The notes beneath the pieces were generated by a model that worked only from the letters and a program-made list of their open reading frames with translations, was not told the DNA's origin and did no database searches. A DNA stretch of 7,832 nt from Pseudomonadota bacterium (GTDB lineage Bacteria > Pseudomonadota > Alphaproteobacteria > Rhizobiales > Rhizobiaceae): assembly GCA_023393575.1 (NCBI GenBank), contig JAEWKX010000360.1:1-7832 (forward strand), written 5' to 3'. Below, piece after piece: positions 1 to 7,309 of the stretch (within the stretch, counting starts at the first letter, position 1; each line of letters begins with the position of its first letter). The position numbers and the translations under genes were made by a program.

Positions 1-1845
1 GCGATGGAGAACAAGGGCCTCAACGTCTTCAACGACAAGTACGTCCTTGCCGATCCGGAAACGGCCACGGATAGCGACTACGCCAACATCGAAGCGATCA
101 TCGCCCACGAGTACTTCCACAACTGGACCGGCAACCGCATCACTTGCCGCGACTGGTTCCAGCTCTGCCTCAAGGAAGGCCTGACCGTCTATCGCGACCA
201 CGAATTCTCCGCCGACATGCGTTCGCGCGCCGTTAAGCGGATCGCGGAGGTGCGGCACCTGAAATCGGAGCAGTTCCCGGAAGATGCCGGACCGCTGGCC
301 CACCCGGTACGGCCGACGAAATACCGCGAGATCAACAACTTCTATACGACGACCGTCTACGAGAAGGGCTCGGAAGTCACCCGGATGATCGCCACGCTTC
401 TTGGTCGGGACGGCTTCAAGAAGGGCATGGATCTCTATTTCGAGCGCCATGACGGCGAAGCCGCCACCGTCGAGGATTTCGTCAGGTGCTTCGAGGACGC
501 GGCGGGCCGCGACCTTTCGCAATTCTCGCTCTGGTATCACCAGGCCGGCACCCCCTTGGTCACTGCTTCCGGGGCCTACGACCCTGCCGCCTCCACCTTC
601 ACGCTCTCGCTTGAGCAGATGATCCCGGCCACCCCCGGCCAGCCGAACAAGGAGCCGATGCACATCCCGCTCTCCTTCGCGCTGATCCTCGACAACGGAT
701 CGGCGGCGACGCACGCCGCCGTGGCAGGCGGCGAAGTGAACGGCGAGGTGCTGCACCTCACCCAGCGCAAGCAGACTTTCACCTTCTCGGGCATCTCCTC
801 GCGGCCGGTCCTGTCGCTCAACCGCGGCTTCTCGGCGCCGATCAATCTTCACCTCGATCAGAGCGCGGAGGATCTCGTCCACATCGCACGACATGACGGC
901 GACCTCTTTGCTCGCTGGCAGGCCTTGAACGACCTGATCCTGCCGGTGCTGATGCAGGCGGCACGCGACATCCGCAACGGCGACGCAATTACATGTCCAT
1001 CTGCCGTGATCTCCGCCCTGATCGAGACCGCAGCCGACGAGACTCTGGAACCGGCCTTTCGCGCCCAGGTGCTTGCCCTTCCGAGCGAAGCCGATATCGC
1101 CCGCGAGCTCGGCAGCAACAACGATCCCGATGCGATTCATGAGGCGCGCACGGCGGTTCTTACCGCCGTCGCCGAGGCTGGTTGGACGGTCTTCCAGCAT
1201 CTTTTCGAGGACCTGCAAACCGATGGCGGCTTCAGCCCCGATGCGGCGAGCGCCGGAAAACGCGCTCTCCGCAACAGCGCGCTGAGTTATCTCACCTATG
1301 CGGAACAGTCGCCCGCACGCCCGGCCGAAGCCTTCGCATCGGCCGACAACATGACGGACCTCGTCCATGCGCTGACCGTCCTGGCGCACCGCTTCCCGGA
1401 GACCGACGAGGCCGACGCCGCCCTCGGTGCATTCGTGACGCGTTTCGACGACAACCCGCTCGTGATCGACAAGTGGCTGGCGGTACAGGCGACCATCCCC
1501 GGCGCCGGAACGCTTGGCCGCGTGAAGGCGCTGATGGACAACCGCCACTTCGTCCCGAGCAATCCGAACCGCGTCCGCTCGCTCGTCGGTAGCTTCACCT
1601 TCTCCAATCCGACCGGCTTCAACCGTCCCGATGGCGAAGGTTATCGCTTCCTCGCCGAACAGATCCTGGCGATCGATCCGAAAAACCCGCAGCTCGCTGC
1701 CCGCATCCTCACCTCCATGCGCTCCTGGCGTTCGCTGGAGCCGGTGCGTGCCGATCACGCCCGCTCCGGCCTGATGACGATCGACCACAGCACCGCACTC
1801 TCCACCGATGTCCGAGACATCGTCGAGCGCATGCTGAAGGGTTGA
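1..1845 (+). CDS. pepN: Aminopeptidase N (M1 zinc metallopeptidase), 3' part
   Basis: PepN removes N-terminal amino acids from peptides in the cytoplasm, the last steps of protein turnover. Only the C-terminal 614 codons are present; the window opens at AMEN of the family's GAMEN substrate-binding motif, so about 260 residues lie upstream. Counting from the Met at nt 4, the zinc site HEYFH is at residues 35-39 with the third ligand E58 (HEXXH-X18-E), and catalytic E36 is intact. Y119 in VYEKG matches the transition-state tyrosine of Escherichia coli PepN (Tyr381): the offset of 262 is the same for the HEXXH and the Tyr, so this stretch has no indels. After the catalytic domain (to about 180) come a beta-rich Ig-like segment (about 185-295) and a long helical C-terminal domain to the TGA at 1843-1845, the bacterial PepN layout. 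No frameshift is seen. Assignment is firm; only the start is missing. Confidence 0.96.
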   Translation, partial: AMENKGLNVFNDKYVLADPETATDSDYANIEAIIAHEYFHNWTGNRITCRDWFQLCLKEGLTVYRDHEFSADMRSRAVKRIAEVRHLKSEQFPEDAGPLAHPVRPTKYREINNFYTTTVYEKGSEVTRMIATLLGRDGFKKGMDLYFERHDGEAATVEDFVRCFEDAAGRDLSQFSLWYHQAGTPLVTASGAYDPAASTFTLSLEQMIPATPGQPNKEPMHIPLSFALILDNGSAATHAAVAGGEVNGEVLHLTQRKQTFTFSGISSRPVLSLNRGFSAPINLHLDQSAEDLVHIARHDGDLFARWQALNDLILPVLMQAARDIRNGDAITCPSAVISALIETAADETLEPAFRAQVLALPSEADIARELGSNNDPDAIHEARTAVLTAVAEAGWTVFQHLFEDLQTDGGFSPDAASAGKRALRNSALSYLTYAEQSPARPAEAFASADNMTDLVHALTVLAHRFPETDEADAALGAFVTRFDDNPLVIDKWLAVQATIPGAGTLGRVKALMDNRHFVPSNPNRVRSLVGSFTFSNPTGFNRPDGEGYRFLAEQILAIDPKNPQLAARILTSMRSWRSLEPVRADHARSGLMTIDHSTALSTDVRDIVERMLKG

Positions 1846-1849
1846 ATTC

Positions 1850-1892
1850 CCGCCTGCCGCAACCCCTGATTCCGCTGCGGACGCGGCGGTTT
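1850..1892 (+). terminator. Possible weak hairpin terminator after pepN
   Basis: Just after the pepN stop, CCGCC (1850-1854) can pair with GGCGG (1885-1889), and inside it CCGCA (1857-1861) with TGCGG (1876-1880). The GC-rich stem is followed by only three T (1890-1892). The internal loop is uneven and the T tract short, so this is at best a weak intrinsic terminator. It may be chance in GC-rich DNA. Confidence 0.25.
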
Positions 1893-1899
1893 CCTCAGA

Positions 1900-1914
1900 T
1901 TAAAAAACTCTTAA
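1900..1914. promoter_or_regulatory. Predicted CtrA-binding box (TTAA-N7-TTAA)
   Basis: TTAA at 1900-1903 and TTAA at 1911-1914 are separated by exactly seven bases, an exact match to the CtrA consensus known from Caulobacter and used across Alphaproteobacteria. It sits in the AT-rich part of an otherwise GC-rich intergenic region, 84 nt before the chosen pleC start, a plausible place for a site overlapping a -35 element. CtrA could activate or repress from here. I could not identify convincing -35/-10 boxes, so no transcription start is proposed. Confidence 0.6.
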
Positions 1915-1932
1915 AGAACCTCTGGACACGGC

Positions 1933-1948
1933 GAATCACTCGTGATTC
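1933..1948. repeat. Inverted repeat with a GANTC site in each arm
   Basis: GAATCAC (1933-1939) and GTGATTC (1942-1948) are perfect 7-bp inverted arms around a 2-nt centre. Each arm contains one GANTC site. The repeat lies 19 bp downstream of the CtrA box, within the likely promoter or leader of pleC. It could be an operator for a dimeric regulator. As RNA it would need a 2-nt loop, so a DNA role is more likely than a hairpin. Confidence 0.45.
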
Positions 1949-1988
1949 ATTAGCTCAGATTCGGGCGAGCGGCGCGCCGGATTTCCAT

Positions 1989-1992
1989 GAGG
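1989..1992 (+). promoter_or_regulatory. Ribosome binding site of pleC
   Basis: GAGG at 1989-1992 (in GAGGGG, 1989-1994) is six bases before the ATG at 1999. The earlier in-frame ATG at 1987 overlaps this motif and has no purine-rich sequence in front of it, and the ATG at 2008 is too far away. This decides for the start at 1999. Confidence 0.55.
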
Positions 1993-1998
1993 GGTCTG

Positions 1999-4344
1999 AT
2001 GAAAACGATGGCGGACGTACGGCGGGAACCCGCCGGCGAGGGATGGTTGCGTCTCAATTTCTGGGGCGGGAATGGTTCGGGATTCTCCCCGCGCCGTCCT
2101 AGCCTGACCGTGACCCCCATCTCGCGCCAGATGCCCCGGGTGGAGCTGGTGCTGAAGCGTTCGATCCCGCTTCTCATCCTCGCCTTCCTGGCAGTCGTCG
2201 CGACCTCCCGCAGCCTCGGCCTCGTCAGCGAACATGCCCGCATGGAGGACGCCGCCCGCCAGGCGACGTCGCTGATGGCCGCGACCGCCGTCGCAGCCTT
2301 CTCCGGCGTGGACAAGACCCTCCCGGCCGGCGATCGTGCATCCGCCGAAGCACGGCTCAAGCAGTTCCTTCCGGCCGACCGGCTGCATCCGGAGGCATTC
2401 CTGCTGCTGGTCGATTCTTCCGGAAGGATCTTCGGCGGCATCGGCGCCGGCTCCTATGTCGGTCGGCAGCTGACGTCGCTCCTGCCCGAAACCGCGGCCC
2501 TGCGTCGCTTCGGCGGTTCCGGCCTGATCGAGACGGCGATCGGCGAGGAAGCGCATTACGCCGCCATTCAGCCCCTCGACAACGACGGTGGACTGATCGT
2601 CGCCGCCCGTTCCCTCGCCTCCATCCACTATTTCTGGCGCCACGAGGTATCGCTCAACGTCACGCTGTTCGCCTGCATTTCGGTGATCCTGCTGGTCATC
2701 CTCTATGCCTATTACATGCAGGTGAAGCCGGCGCGGGAAGCGGACGAGACGTTCTTGGAAGCGAACCTGCGCATCGAGACCGCTCTCTCGCGCGGGCGCT
2801 GCGGCCTGTGGGATTTCGACGTCGCCAACCGCCGCCTGTTCTGGTCGGGCTCCCTGTACGAAATGCTCGGCTATCCGCCGGCCGGCAACGTCATGTCGTT
2901 CGCGGATGCCGCCCGGATGATGCATCCGACCGACGGCAACCTCTATGCGCTCGCCCGTGCCATCAGCCGCGGCAATGCCAAGCAGGTCGACCAGATCTTC
3001 CGCATGCGCCACGCCGCCGGACATTATGTCTGGATGCGCGCCCGCGCCCAGGTGGTGCGCACGGGCACCGGTCGGACACATGTCATCGGCATCGCCATGG
3101 ATGTCACCGAACATCATCGGCTGGCCCAGCGCTATGCCGAAGCCGACCAGCGACTGGCGGATGCCATCGAATGCACGTCCGAAGCCTTCGTGCTGTGGGA
3201 CAAGAACGACCGCCTGGTCATGTGCAACACGCACTTCCAGCAGGCCTACGGCCTCCCCGACAGCGTGCTGGTGCCGGGCACGGAACGTGCCGTCGTCAAC
3301 TCCGCCGCCGCGCGGCCGGTGATCGAGCGCCGCATTGCCGATGCCGATCAGAACGGCCTCTCGCGGACCACGGAGGTGCAGCTTGCCGACGAACGCTGGC
3401 TGCAGATCAACGAACGCCGGACCCGCGACGGCGGCATGGTCTCGGTCGGCACCGACATCTCGTTGATGAAGCGCCACCAGGAAAGGCTACGCGATTCCGA
3501 GCGCCGTCTGATGGCCACCATCGGCGACCTCTCGGCCTCGCAGAAGAAGCTGGAAAAGCAGAAGGAAGAGCTGTCTATCGCCAACGCCAATTACCAGGCG
3601 GAAAAGGAGCGGGCGCAGGCCGCCAACAAGGCGAAGTCGGAATTCCTCGCCAATATGAGCCACGAGCTGCGCTCGCCGCTCAACGCCATTCTCGGCTTCT
3701 CGGAAATCCTCGTCAACGAGATGTTCGGGCCGGTCGGATCACCGAAATACGGCGAATACGCCCGCGACATCCACGACAGCGGCAAGCATCTCCTCAACCT
3801 GATCAGCGATATCCTCGATATGTCGAAGATCGAGGCCGGGCACATGAAGATCCAATGCGAGGCGATCGATCTCGTACCGCTCGTCGAGGAAAGCCTGCGC
3901 CTGACCACCATCTCCGCCCAGGAGAAGAACATCACCATCGAGCAGCGGCTTTCCCCCGATCTGGCGATGGTCGGCGACCGCCGTGCCATGAAGCAGGTGA
4001 TGCTGAACCTGCTTTCGAACGCCGTAAAGTTCACCGACGAAGGCGGCCGGATCATCGTTCGCGCCCGCCGCTCCGAATCCGGCCTGCTGCTGACGATCGC
4101 CGATACCGGGATCGGCATTCCCAAGGTCGCCATGGGCAAGATCGGCCAGCCTTTCGAGCAGGTGCAGAGCCAGTACGCCAAGAGCAAGGGCGGCTCGGGA
4201 CTTGGTCTCGCCATTTCCCGCTCGCTGGTGACCCTGCACGGCGGCACGATGCGGATTCGCTCCTGCGTCGGCAAGGGCACCGTCGTCTCGCTCGGCGTCC
4301 CGGAATGCGCGACCTTTGCAGTGCCTCGCCCGGCCCTCAGCTGA
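1999..4344 (+). CDS. pleC: PleC-like sensor histidine kinase/phosphatase (PleC/DivJ/PdhS family)
   Basis: A membrane sensor kinase of 781 residues from the ATG at 1999 (785 from 1987). Order: a short cytoplasmic N-terminus; membrane helix about 55-74; a periplasmic domain of about 140 residues resembling a PDC/Cache fold; membrane helix about 218-239; two cytoplasmic PAS domains (about 258-371, PAS_3-like, and 382-491, PAS_7-like); a charged coiled coil (492-541); HisKA with phospho-acceptor H555 in SHELRSPLNAILGFSEI; then HATPase with N-box Asn N674, G1 DTGIGI (702-707) and G2 GGSGLGL (731-737). The H-box and the SGKHLLNLISDILDMSKIEAG helix are typical of the PleC/DivJ/PdhS family, whose members phosphorylate and dephosphorylate DivK and PleD and so set CtrA activity and polarity. 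Two membrane helices around a periplasmic domain, the length, and the glnE neighbour favour PleC over DivJ or PdhS; the exact paralogue is inferred. The gene ends inside glnE (8-bp convergent overlap). A CtrA box and GANTC sites lie upstream. Confidence 0.8.
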   Translation: MKTMADVRREPAGEGWLRLNFWGGNGSGFSPRRPSLTVTPISRQMPRVELVLKRSIPLLILAFLAVVATSRSLGLVSEHARMEDAARQATSLMAATAVAAFSGVDKTLPAGDRASAEARLKQFLPADRLHPEAFLLLVDSSGRIFGGIGAGSYVGRQLTSLLPETAALRRFGGSGLIETAIGEEAHYAAIQPLDNDGGLIVAARSLASIHYFWRHEVSLNVTLFACISVILLVILYAYYMQVKPAREADETFLEANLRIETALSRGRCGLWDFDVANRRLFWSGSLYEMLGYPPAGNVMSFADAARMMHPTDGNLYALARAISRGNAKQVDQIFRMRHAAGHYVWMRARAQVVRTGTGRTHVIGIAMDVTEHHRLAQRYAEADQRLADAIECTSEAFVLWDKNDRLVMCNTHFQQAYGLPDSVLVPGTERAVVNSAAARPVIERRIADADQNGLSRTTEVQLADERWLQINERRTRDGGMVSVGTDISLMKRHQERLRDSERRLMATIGDLSASQKKLEKQKEELSIANANYQAEKERAQAANKAKSEFLANMSHELRSPLNAILGFSEILVNEMFGPVGSPKYGEYARDIHDSGKHLLNLISDILDMSKIEAGHMKIQCEAIDLVPLVEESLRLTTISAQEKNITIEQRLSPDLAMVGDRRAMKQVMLNLLSNAVKFTDEGGRIIVRARRSESGLLLTIADTGIGIPKVAMGKIGQPFEQVQSQYAKSKGGSGLGLAISRSLVTLHGGTMRIRSCVGKGTVVSLGVPECATFAVPRPALS

Positions 4345-7285
4345 CAAGCTTGCGGAAGATCGCCCGCACCGCCTTCGACAGCCGCTTCACCTCGCCCTCC
4401 AGCGTGCGGATGTCGGGGCAGTCGCCCGCCCGGCACACACGCTCCACCAGTCCTGCGGGCGCTTCCTTCGGATCGAAGGCGCCGTCGATGCAGAGCCGGA
4501 TGATCTGCGAGAGTGCGGTGAACAGGCGCAGCGCCTCCCGCACGGTGGCCAGGTCGTCGGCCGGGATCATCTCCCGGCCGAGCGCCACCAGCGCCTCGTC
4601 CGTGCTCATCCCGCTTGTGTCGATGGAGAGACCCCGCGCTGGCGCCACCAGCCGCAGGTACTGGGCAATGAATTCGATATCGATCAGGCCGCCCGGAATG
4701 AGCTTCAGGTCCCAGATGTCGCGCGGCGGCTTTTCCTGCTCGATCAGGTTGCGCATCTCGCGGACGTCGGCCGTCATCCTTGCGGCATCTCCCTTGCGGG
4801 ACAGGACATCGGTGATCACCGCCTGCGCCTCCTCCACCAGGCTTGTCTCCCCGCAGACGAGGCGTGCACGCGTCAGCGCCATGTGCTCCCAGGTCCAGGC
4901 CTCCTCCTGCTGATACTTGCGGAAGGCACGGATACGGGTGGCGACCGGCCCCTTGTTTCCCGAGGGCCTCAACCGCATGTCGACCTCGAACAGCACGCCC
5001 TCCGCCATCGGCGCCGAGAGCGCCGCGATCAGGCGCTGCGTCAGCCGCGTGTAGTAGCGCGTGCTGTCCAGCGGCTTCTGCCCGTCGGATTCGTACGCTT
5101 CGTCGTCGTAGTCGTAGAGCAGGATCAGGTCGACGTCGGAGGCCGCCGTCAGCTCAAAGCTTCCGAGCTTGCCCATCCCCATCAGCGCCACCCTGCCGCC
5201 CGGGTAGCGGCCGTGCGCCGTCTCTATCTCGCGCTCCACCGCAGCCAGCGCCTGTTCGATGAGAAGGTCCGCCAGGTCGGTGAAGGCGTGGCCTGCCTGC
5301 GTACCGTCGATCGCCCCCGTCAAGAGGCGGATGCCGATCAGGAAACGCTGCTCGGCGGCAAAGATGCGCAGCCGGTCCAGCAGTTCCTCGTAGTGGTACG
5401 CCGCCGCCAGGAACGCCCGCAGCCGCCCCGACAGGTAATCCCGCGTCGGCAGTTCCGCCATCAGGCCGGGGTCGAGCATGCCGTCGAAGACATGCGGACG
5501 CGACGAGATGATGTCGGCCAGCCGCGGCGCGGCCGACATCACCCTGACGATCAGCGAAAGCAGTGCCGGGTTGTTGCCGATCAGCGAAAAGAGCTGGATT
5601 CCCGCCGGAAGCCCGGAGAGGAAGCTGTCGAACCTCAGCAGCGCCTCGTCCGCACGGCTGCTTTCTCCGAAGGCCTTCAGCAGGTCGGGCGTCAGCTCCG
5701 TCAACCGTTCGCGCGCCTCCACCGATTGCGTCGCCCGGTAGCGCCCGTAGTGCCAGGTACGGATCACCCGCGAAATATCGGAAGGGCGACCGAAACCGAG
5801 CGCCGCCAGCGTCTTCAATGTCTCCGGGTCGTCCTGCTGGCCGGTGAACACGAGATTGCCTTCGACGCCCGAAAGCTTTGTCTCCTGCTCGAACAGCCGG
5901 GCATAGCGTTTCTCCACCGTCCGCAGCACGCCTTCCAGCGCGGCGGAGAATGAAGCCGTGTCGGGGAAACCCAGCATGAGGGCTATCCGCTTCAGCTCTG
6001 CCTCCGTGTCGGGCAGACTGTGCGTCTGCTCGTCGCGTACCATCTGGATGCGGTGCTCGACATCGCGCAGGAACCAGTAGGCTTGCGTCAGTTCCGCGGC
6101 GATCTCCGGCGTGATCCAGTTGGCCTCCGCAAGCTTCTCCAGCGCCACTTCCGTCTGCCGCGTCCTGAGCGGCGGCATGCGCCCGCCGGCGATCAGTTGC
6201 TGGGTCTGGGCGAAGAACTCGATCTCCCGGATGCCGCCTCGGCCGAGCTTCACGTCATGGCCCTTGACGGCGATCGCGCCATGGCCCTTGTGGACATGGA
6301 TCTGCCGCTTGATGGAATGGATGTCGGCGATCGCGGCATAGTCGAGATATTTGCGGAAGACGAAGGGCACAAGCTGGCGCAGGAACCACTCGCCGGCGGC
6401 AATGTCGCCGGCCATGGCGCGCGCCTTGATGAAGGCCGCCCGCTCCCAGTTCTGGCCACGGCTCTCGTAGTAGAGAAGGCCCGCCTCCACCGGCACGGCG
6501 AGCGGCGTCGAGCCGGGGTCGGGCCGCAGCCGGAGGTCGGTGCGGAACACATAGCCGTCCGCCGTCCGCTCCTGCAGGATGCGCACGAGCCGCCGCATCA
6601 TCCGGCCGTAGATCTCCGACCCGTCCAGCGGATCGGGAAGGATGCCGCTCTCAGGATCGAAGAACACGACGATGTCGATGTCGGAGGAATAGTTGAGCTC
6701 GTGGCCGCCGAGCTTGCCCATGCCGAGGACGATCAGGCCGGATCCCTCGCTCGGCTGCTCGGGGTTCTTCAGCACCATCTTGCCGCTCTCGTGGGCGGCG
6801 AGCAGCAGGTGGTCGATCGCCGCCGCCACGGCCGCATCCGCCAGCAGCGTGAGATACCGTGTGGTGTCGCGGGCGGAGAACAGCCGGGCGAGGTCGGCCA
6901 GTGCCACCAGAAACGAGACGCTGCGCTTGTAGGCCCTCAGCGATGCCATGACTTCCGCCTCCGGCGGCGTTCTGCCGTCCTGTGGGCGCCAGCAGGCACG
7001 GGTCCCGTCGATCATCCGCCGAAGTGCTTCCTCCAGCGGTTCGGTGATCGCCGTCGTCAGCAGCCGGGGCGAGATGGTCACGATGTCTCGCAGATAGGGG
7101 GATAGGGAAAGGGCCGCGATCAGGAACGGCTTGAGAGGATCGTCCCCCCTCAGGACGTCGGCCAGAGCGTCGTCGTCGCGGGCCAACTCCCTCAGAAGCG
7201 CGGTCACCGCCTTCGCCTCCGTCTGGCTCTGCGGCCGGATGACGTCCGCGCCGACGTCCTTGAGCTTGATTGCACTGTCTCCCAC
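4337..7285 (-). CDS. glnE: Bifunctional glutamine synthetase adenylyltransferase/adenylyl-removing enzyme
   Basis: GlnE attaches AMP to glutamine synthetase (GlnA) when nitrogen is plentiful and removes it by phosphorolysis when nitrogen is scarce, under control of PII protein and glutamine. The protein has 982 residues (E. coli: 946). It has two homologous halves. The N-terminal half (adenylyl-removing in E. coli) has GMGKLGGHELNYSSDID at 188-204 with metal-binding D202 and D204 and a third Asp at D250 (FRTDLRLRP). The C-terminal half (adenylylating) has GMGKLGSFELTAASDVD at 703-719 with D717, D719 and D769 (FEVDMRLRP). A second paired motif, GRGGIREIEFFAQ (348-360) and PGGLIDIEFIAQ (864-875), confirms the duplication. 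All six catalytic Asp are present, so both activities should be intact. The start is GTG at 7285, with a strong ribosome site. The gene lies 24 bp behind a sensor kinase on the same strand, so it is probably co-transcribed with it, and its end overlaps pleC by 8 bp. Confidence 0.97.
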   Translation of the reverse strand: MGDSAIKLKDVGADVIRPQSQTEAKAVTALLRELARDDDALADVLRGDDPLKPFLIAALSLSPYLRDIVTISPRLLTTAITEPLEEALRRMIDGTRACWRPQDGRTPPEAEVMASLRAYKRSVSFLVALADLARLFSARDTTRYLTLLADAAVAAAIDHLLLAAHESGKMVLKNPEQPSEGSGLIVLGMGKLGGHELNYSSDIDIVVFFDPESGILPDPLDGSEIYGRMMRRLVRILQERTADGYVFRTDLRLRPDPGSTPLAVPVEAGLLYYESRGQNWERAAFIKARAMAGDIAAGEWFLRQLVPFVFRKYLDYAAIADIHSIKRQIHVHKGHGAIAVKGHDVKLGRGGIREIEFFAQTQQLIAGGRMPPLRTRQTEVALEKLAEANWITPEIAAELTQAYWFLRDVEHRIQMVRDEQTHSLPDTEAELKRIALMLGFPDTASFSAALEGVLRTVEKRYARLFEQETKLSGVEGNLVFTGQQDDPETLKTLAALGFGRPSDISRVIRTWHYGRYRATQSVEARERLTELTPDLLKAFGESSRADEALLRFDSFLSGLPAGIQLFSLIGNNPALLSLIVRVMSAAPRLADIISSRPHVFDGMLDPGLMAELPTRDYLSGRLRAFLAAAYHYEELLDRLRIFAAEQRFLIGIRLLTGAIDGTQAGHAFTDLADLLIEQALAAVEREIETAHGRYPGGRVALMGMGKLGSFELTAASDVDLILLYDYDDEAYESDGQKPLDSTRYYTRLTQRLIAALSAPMAEGVLFEVDMRLRPSGNKGPVATRIRAFRKYQQEEAWTWEHMALTRARLVCGETSLVEEAQAVITDVLSRKGDAARMTADVREMRNLIEQEKPPRDIWDLKLIPGGLIDIEFIAQYLRLVAPARGLSIDTSGMSTDEALVALGREMIPADDLATVREALRLFTALSQIIRLCIDGAFDPKEAPAGLVERVCRAGDCPDIRTLEGEVKRLSKAVRAIFRKLVS

Positions 7286-7289
7286 GGCG

Positions 7290-7298
7290 TCCTCCCTT
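7290..7298 (-). promoter_or_regulatory. Strong ribosome binding site of glnE, supporting a GTG start
   Basis: Read on the minus strand, AAGGGAGGA occupies 7298-7290, with GGGAGG five bases before the GTG at 7285-7283. An in-frame stop (TAA, 7312-7310, the end of the upstream kinase gene) lies only eight codons upstream with no ATG between, and the next in-frame ATG is about 90 codons downstream, so the GTG start is well supported. Confidence 0.8.
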
Positions 7299-7309
7299 GA
7301 CGACCCTTC

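Larger units (their letters stand above)
1868..1962. promoter_or_regulatory. Cluster of four GANTC (CcrM) methylation sites upstream of pleC
   Basis: GANTC occurs at 1868-1872, 1933-1937, 1944-1948 and 1958-1962, four sites in 95 bp, with a fifth at 2081-2085 inside the start of the kinase gene. GANTC is the target of the cell-cycle DNA methyltransferase CcrM, conserved in Rhizobiales. Methylation state, read in Caulobacter partly through GcrA, times some promoters during the cell cycle. The sites are seen directly; a regulatory role is inferred from their density and position. Confidence 0.5.

Noticed and set aside
1842..2102. 86-codon frame starting with TTG overlapping the pepN stop
   Set aside because: The start codon is rare, the purine motif sits right against it without spacing, the translation is basic and featureless, and it overlaps the pleC start by about 100 bp. 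The region is better explained as regulatory DNA.
1936..3477. 513-codon open frame on the minus strand opposite pleC
   Set aside because: Shadow frame of high-GC DNA. The plus strand encodes a coherent membrane, PAS and kinase protein with family motifs, and the minus-strand translation is Gly/Arg/His/Asp-rich without recognisable domains.
3591..4436. 281-codon minus-strand frame opposite the kinase core, with a second one at 3739-4347
   Set aside because: Both are mutually overlapping shadows of the HisKA/HATPase region and neither has recognisable motifs.
2808..4913. 701-codon plus-strand open frame across the pleC end and the glnE end
   Set aside because: It is in another frame of pleC and then antisense to glnE. 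The composition is extremely Arg/Pro/His-rich, there is no motif, and it crosses the boundary of two certain genes.
4316..5953. 545-codon plus-strand open frame opposite glnE
   Set aside because: Antisense shadow of glnE, whose duplicated nucleotidyltransferase motifs are unmistakable. The Arg/His/Gln-rich translation resembles no family.
5129..6724. A 14-bp repeat CCGAGCTTGCCCAT (5163-5176 and 6708-6721) as a possible mobile or recombination repeat
   Set aside because: Both copies encode the MGKLG segment of the two homologous nucleotidyltransferase motifs of GlnE, so the repeat is explained by the ancient domain duplication and shared codon use.
6020..7105. 361-codon plus-strand open frame opposite the glnE N-terminal half
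   Set aside because: Antisense shadow with the same frame relation to glnE as the previous one; no domain and no convincing ribosome site.
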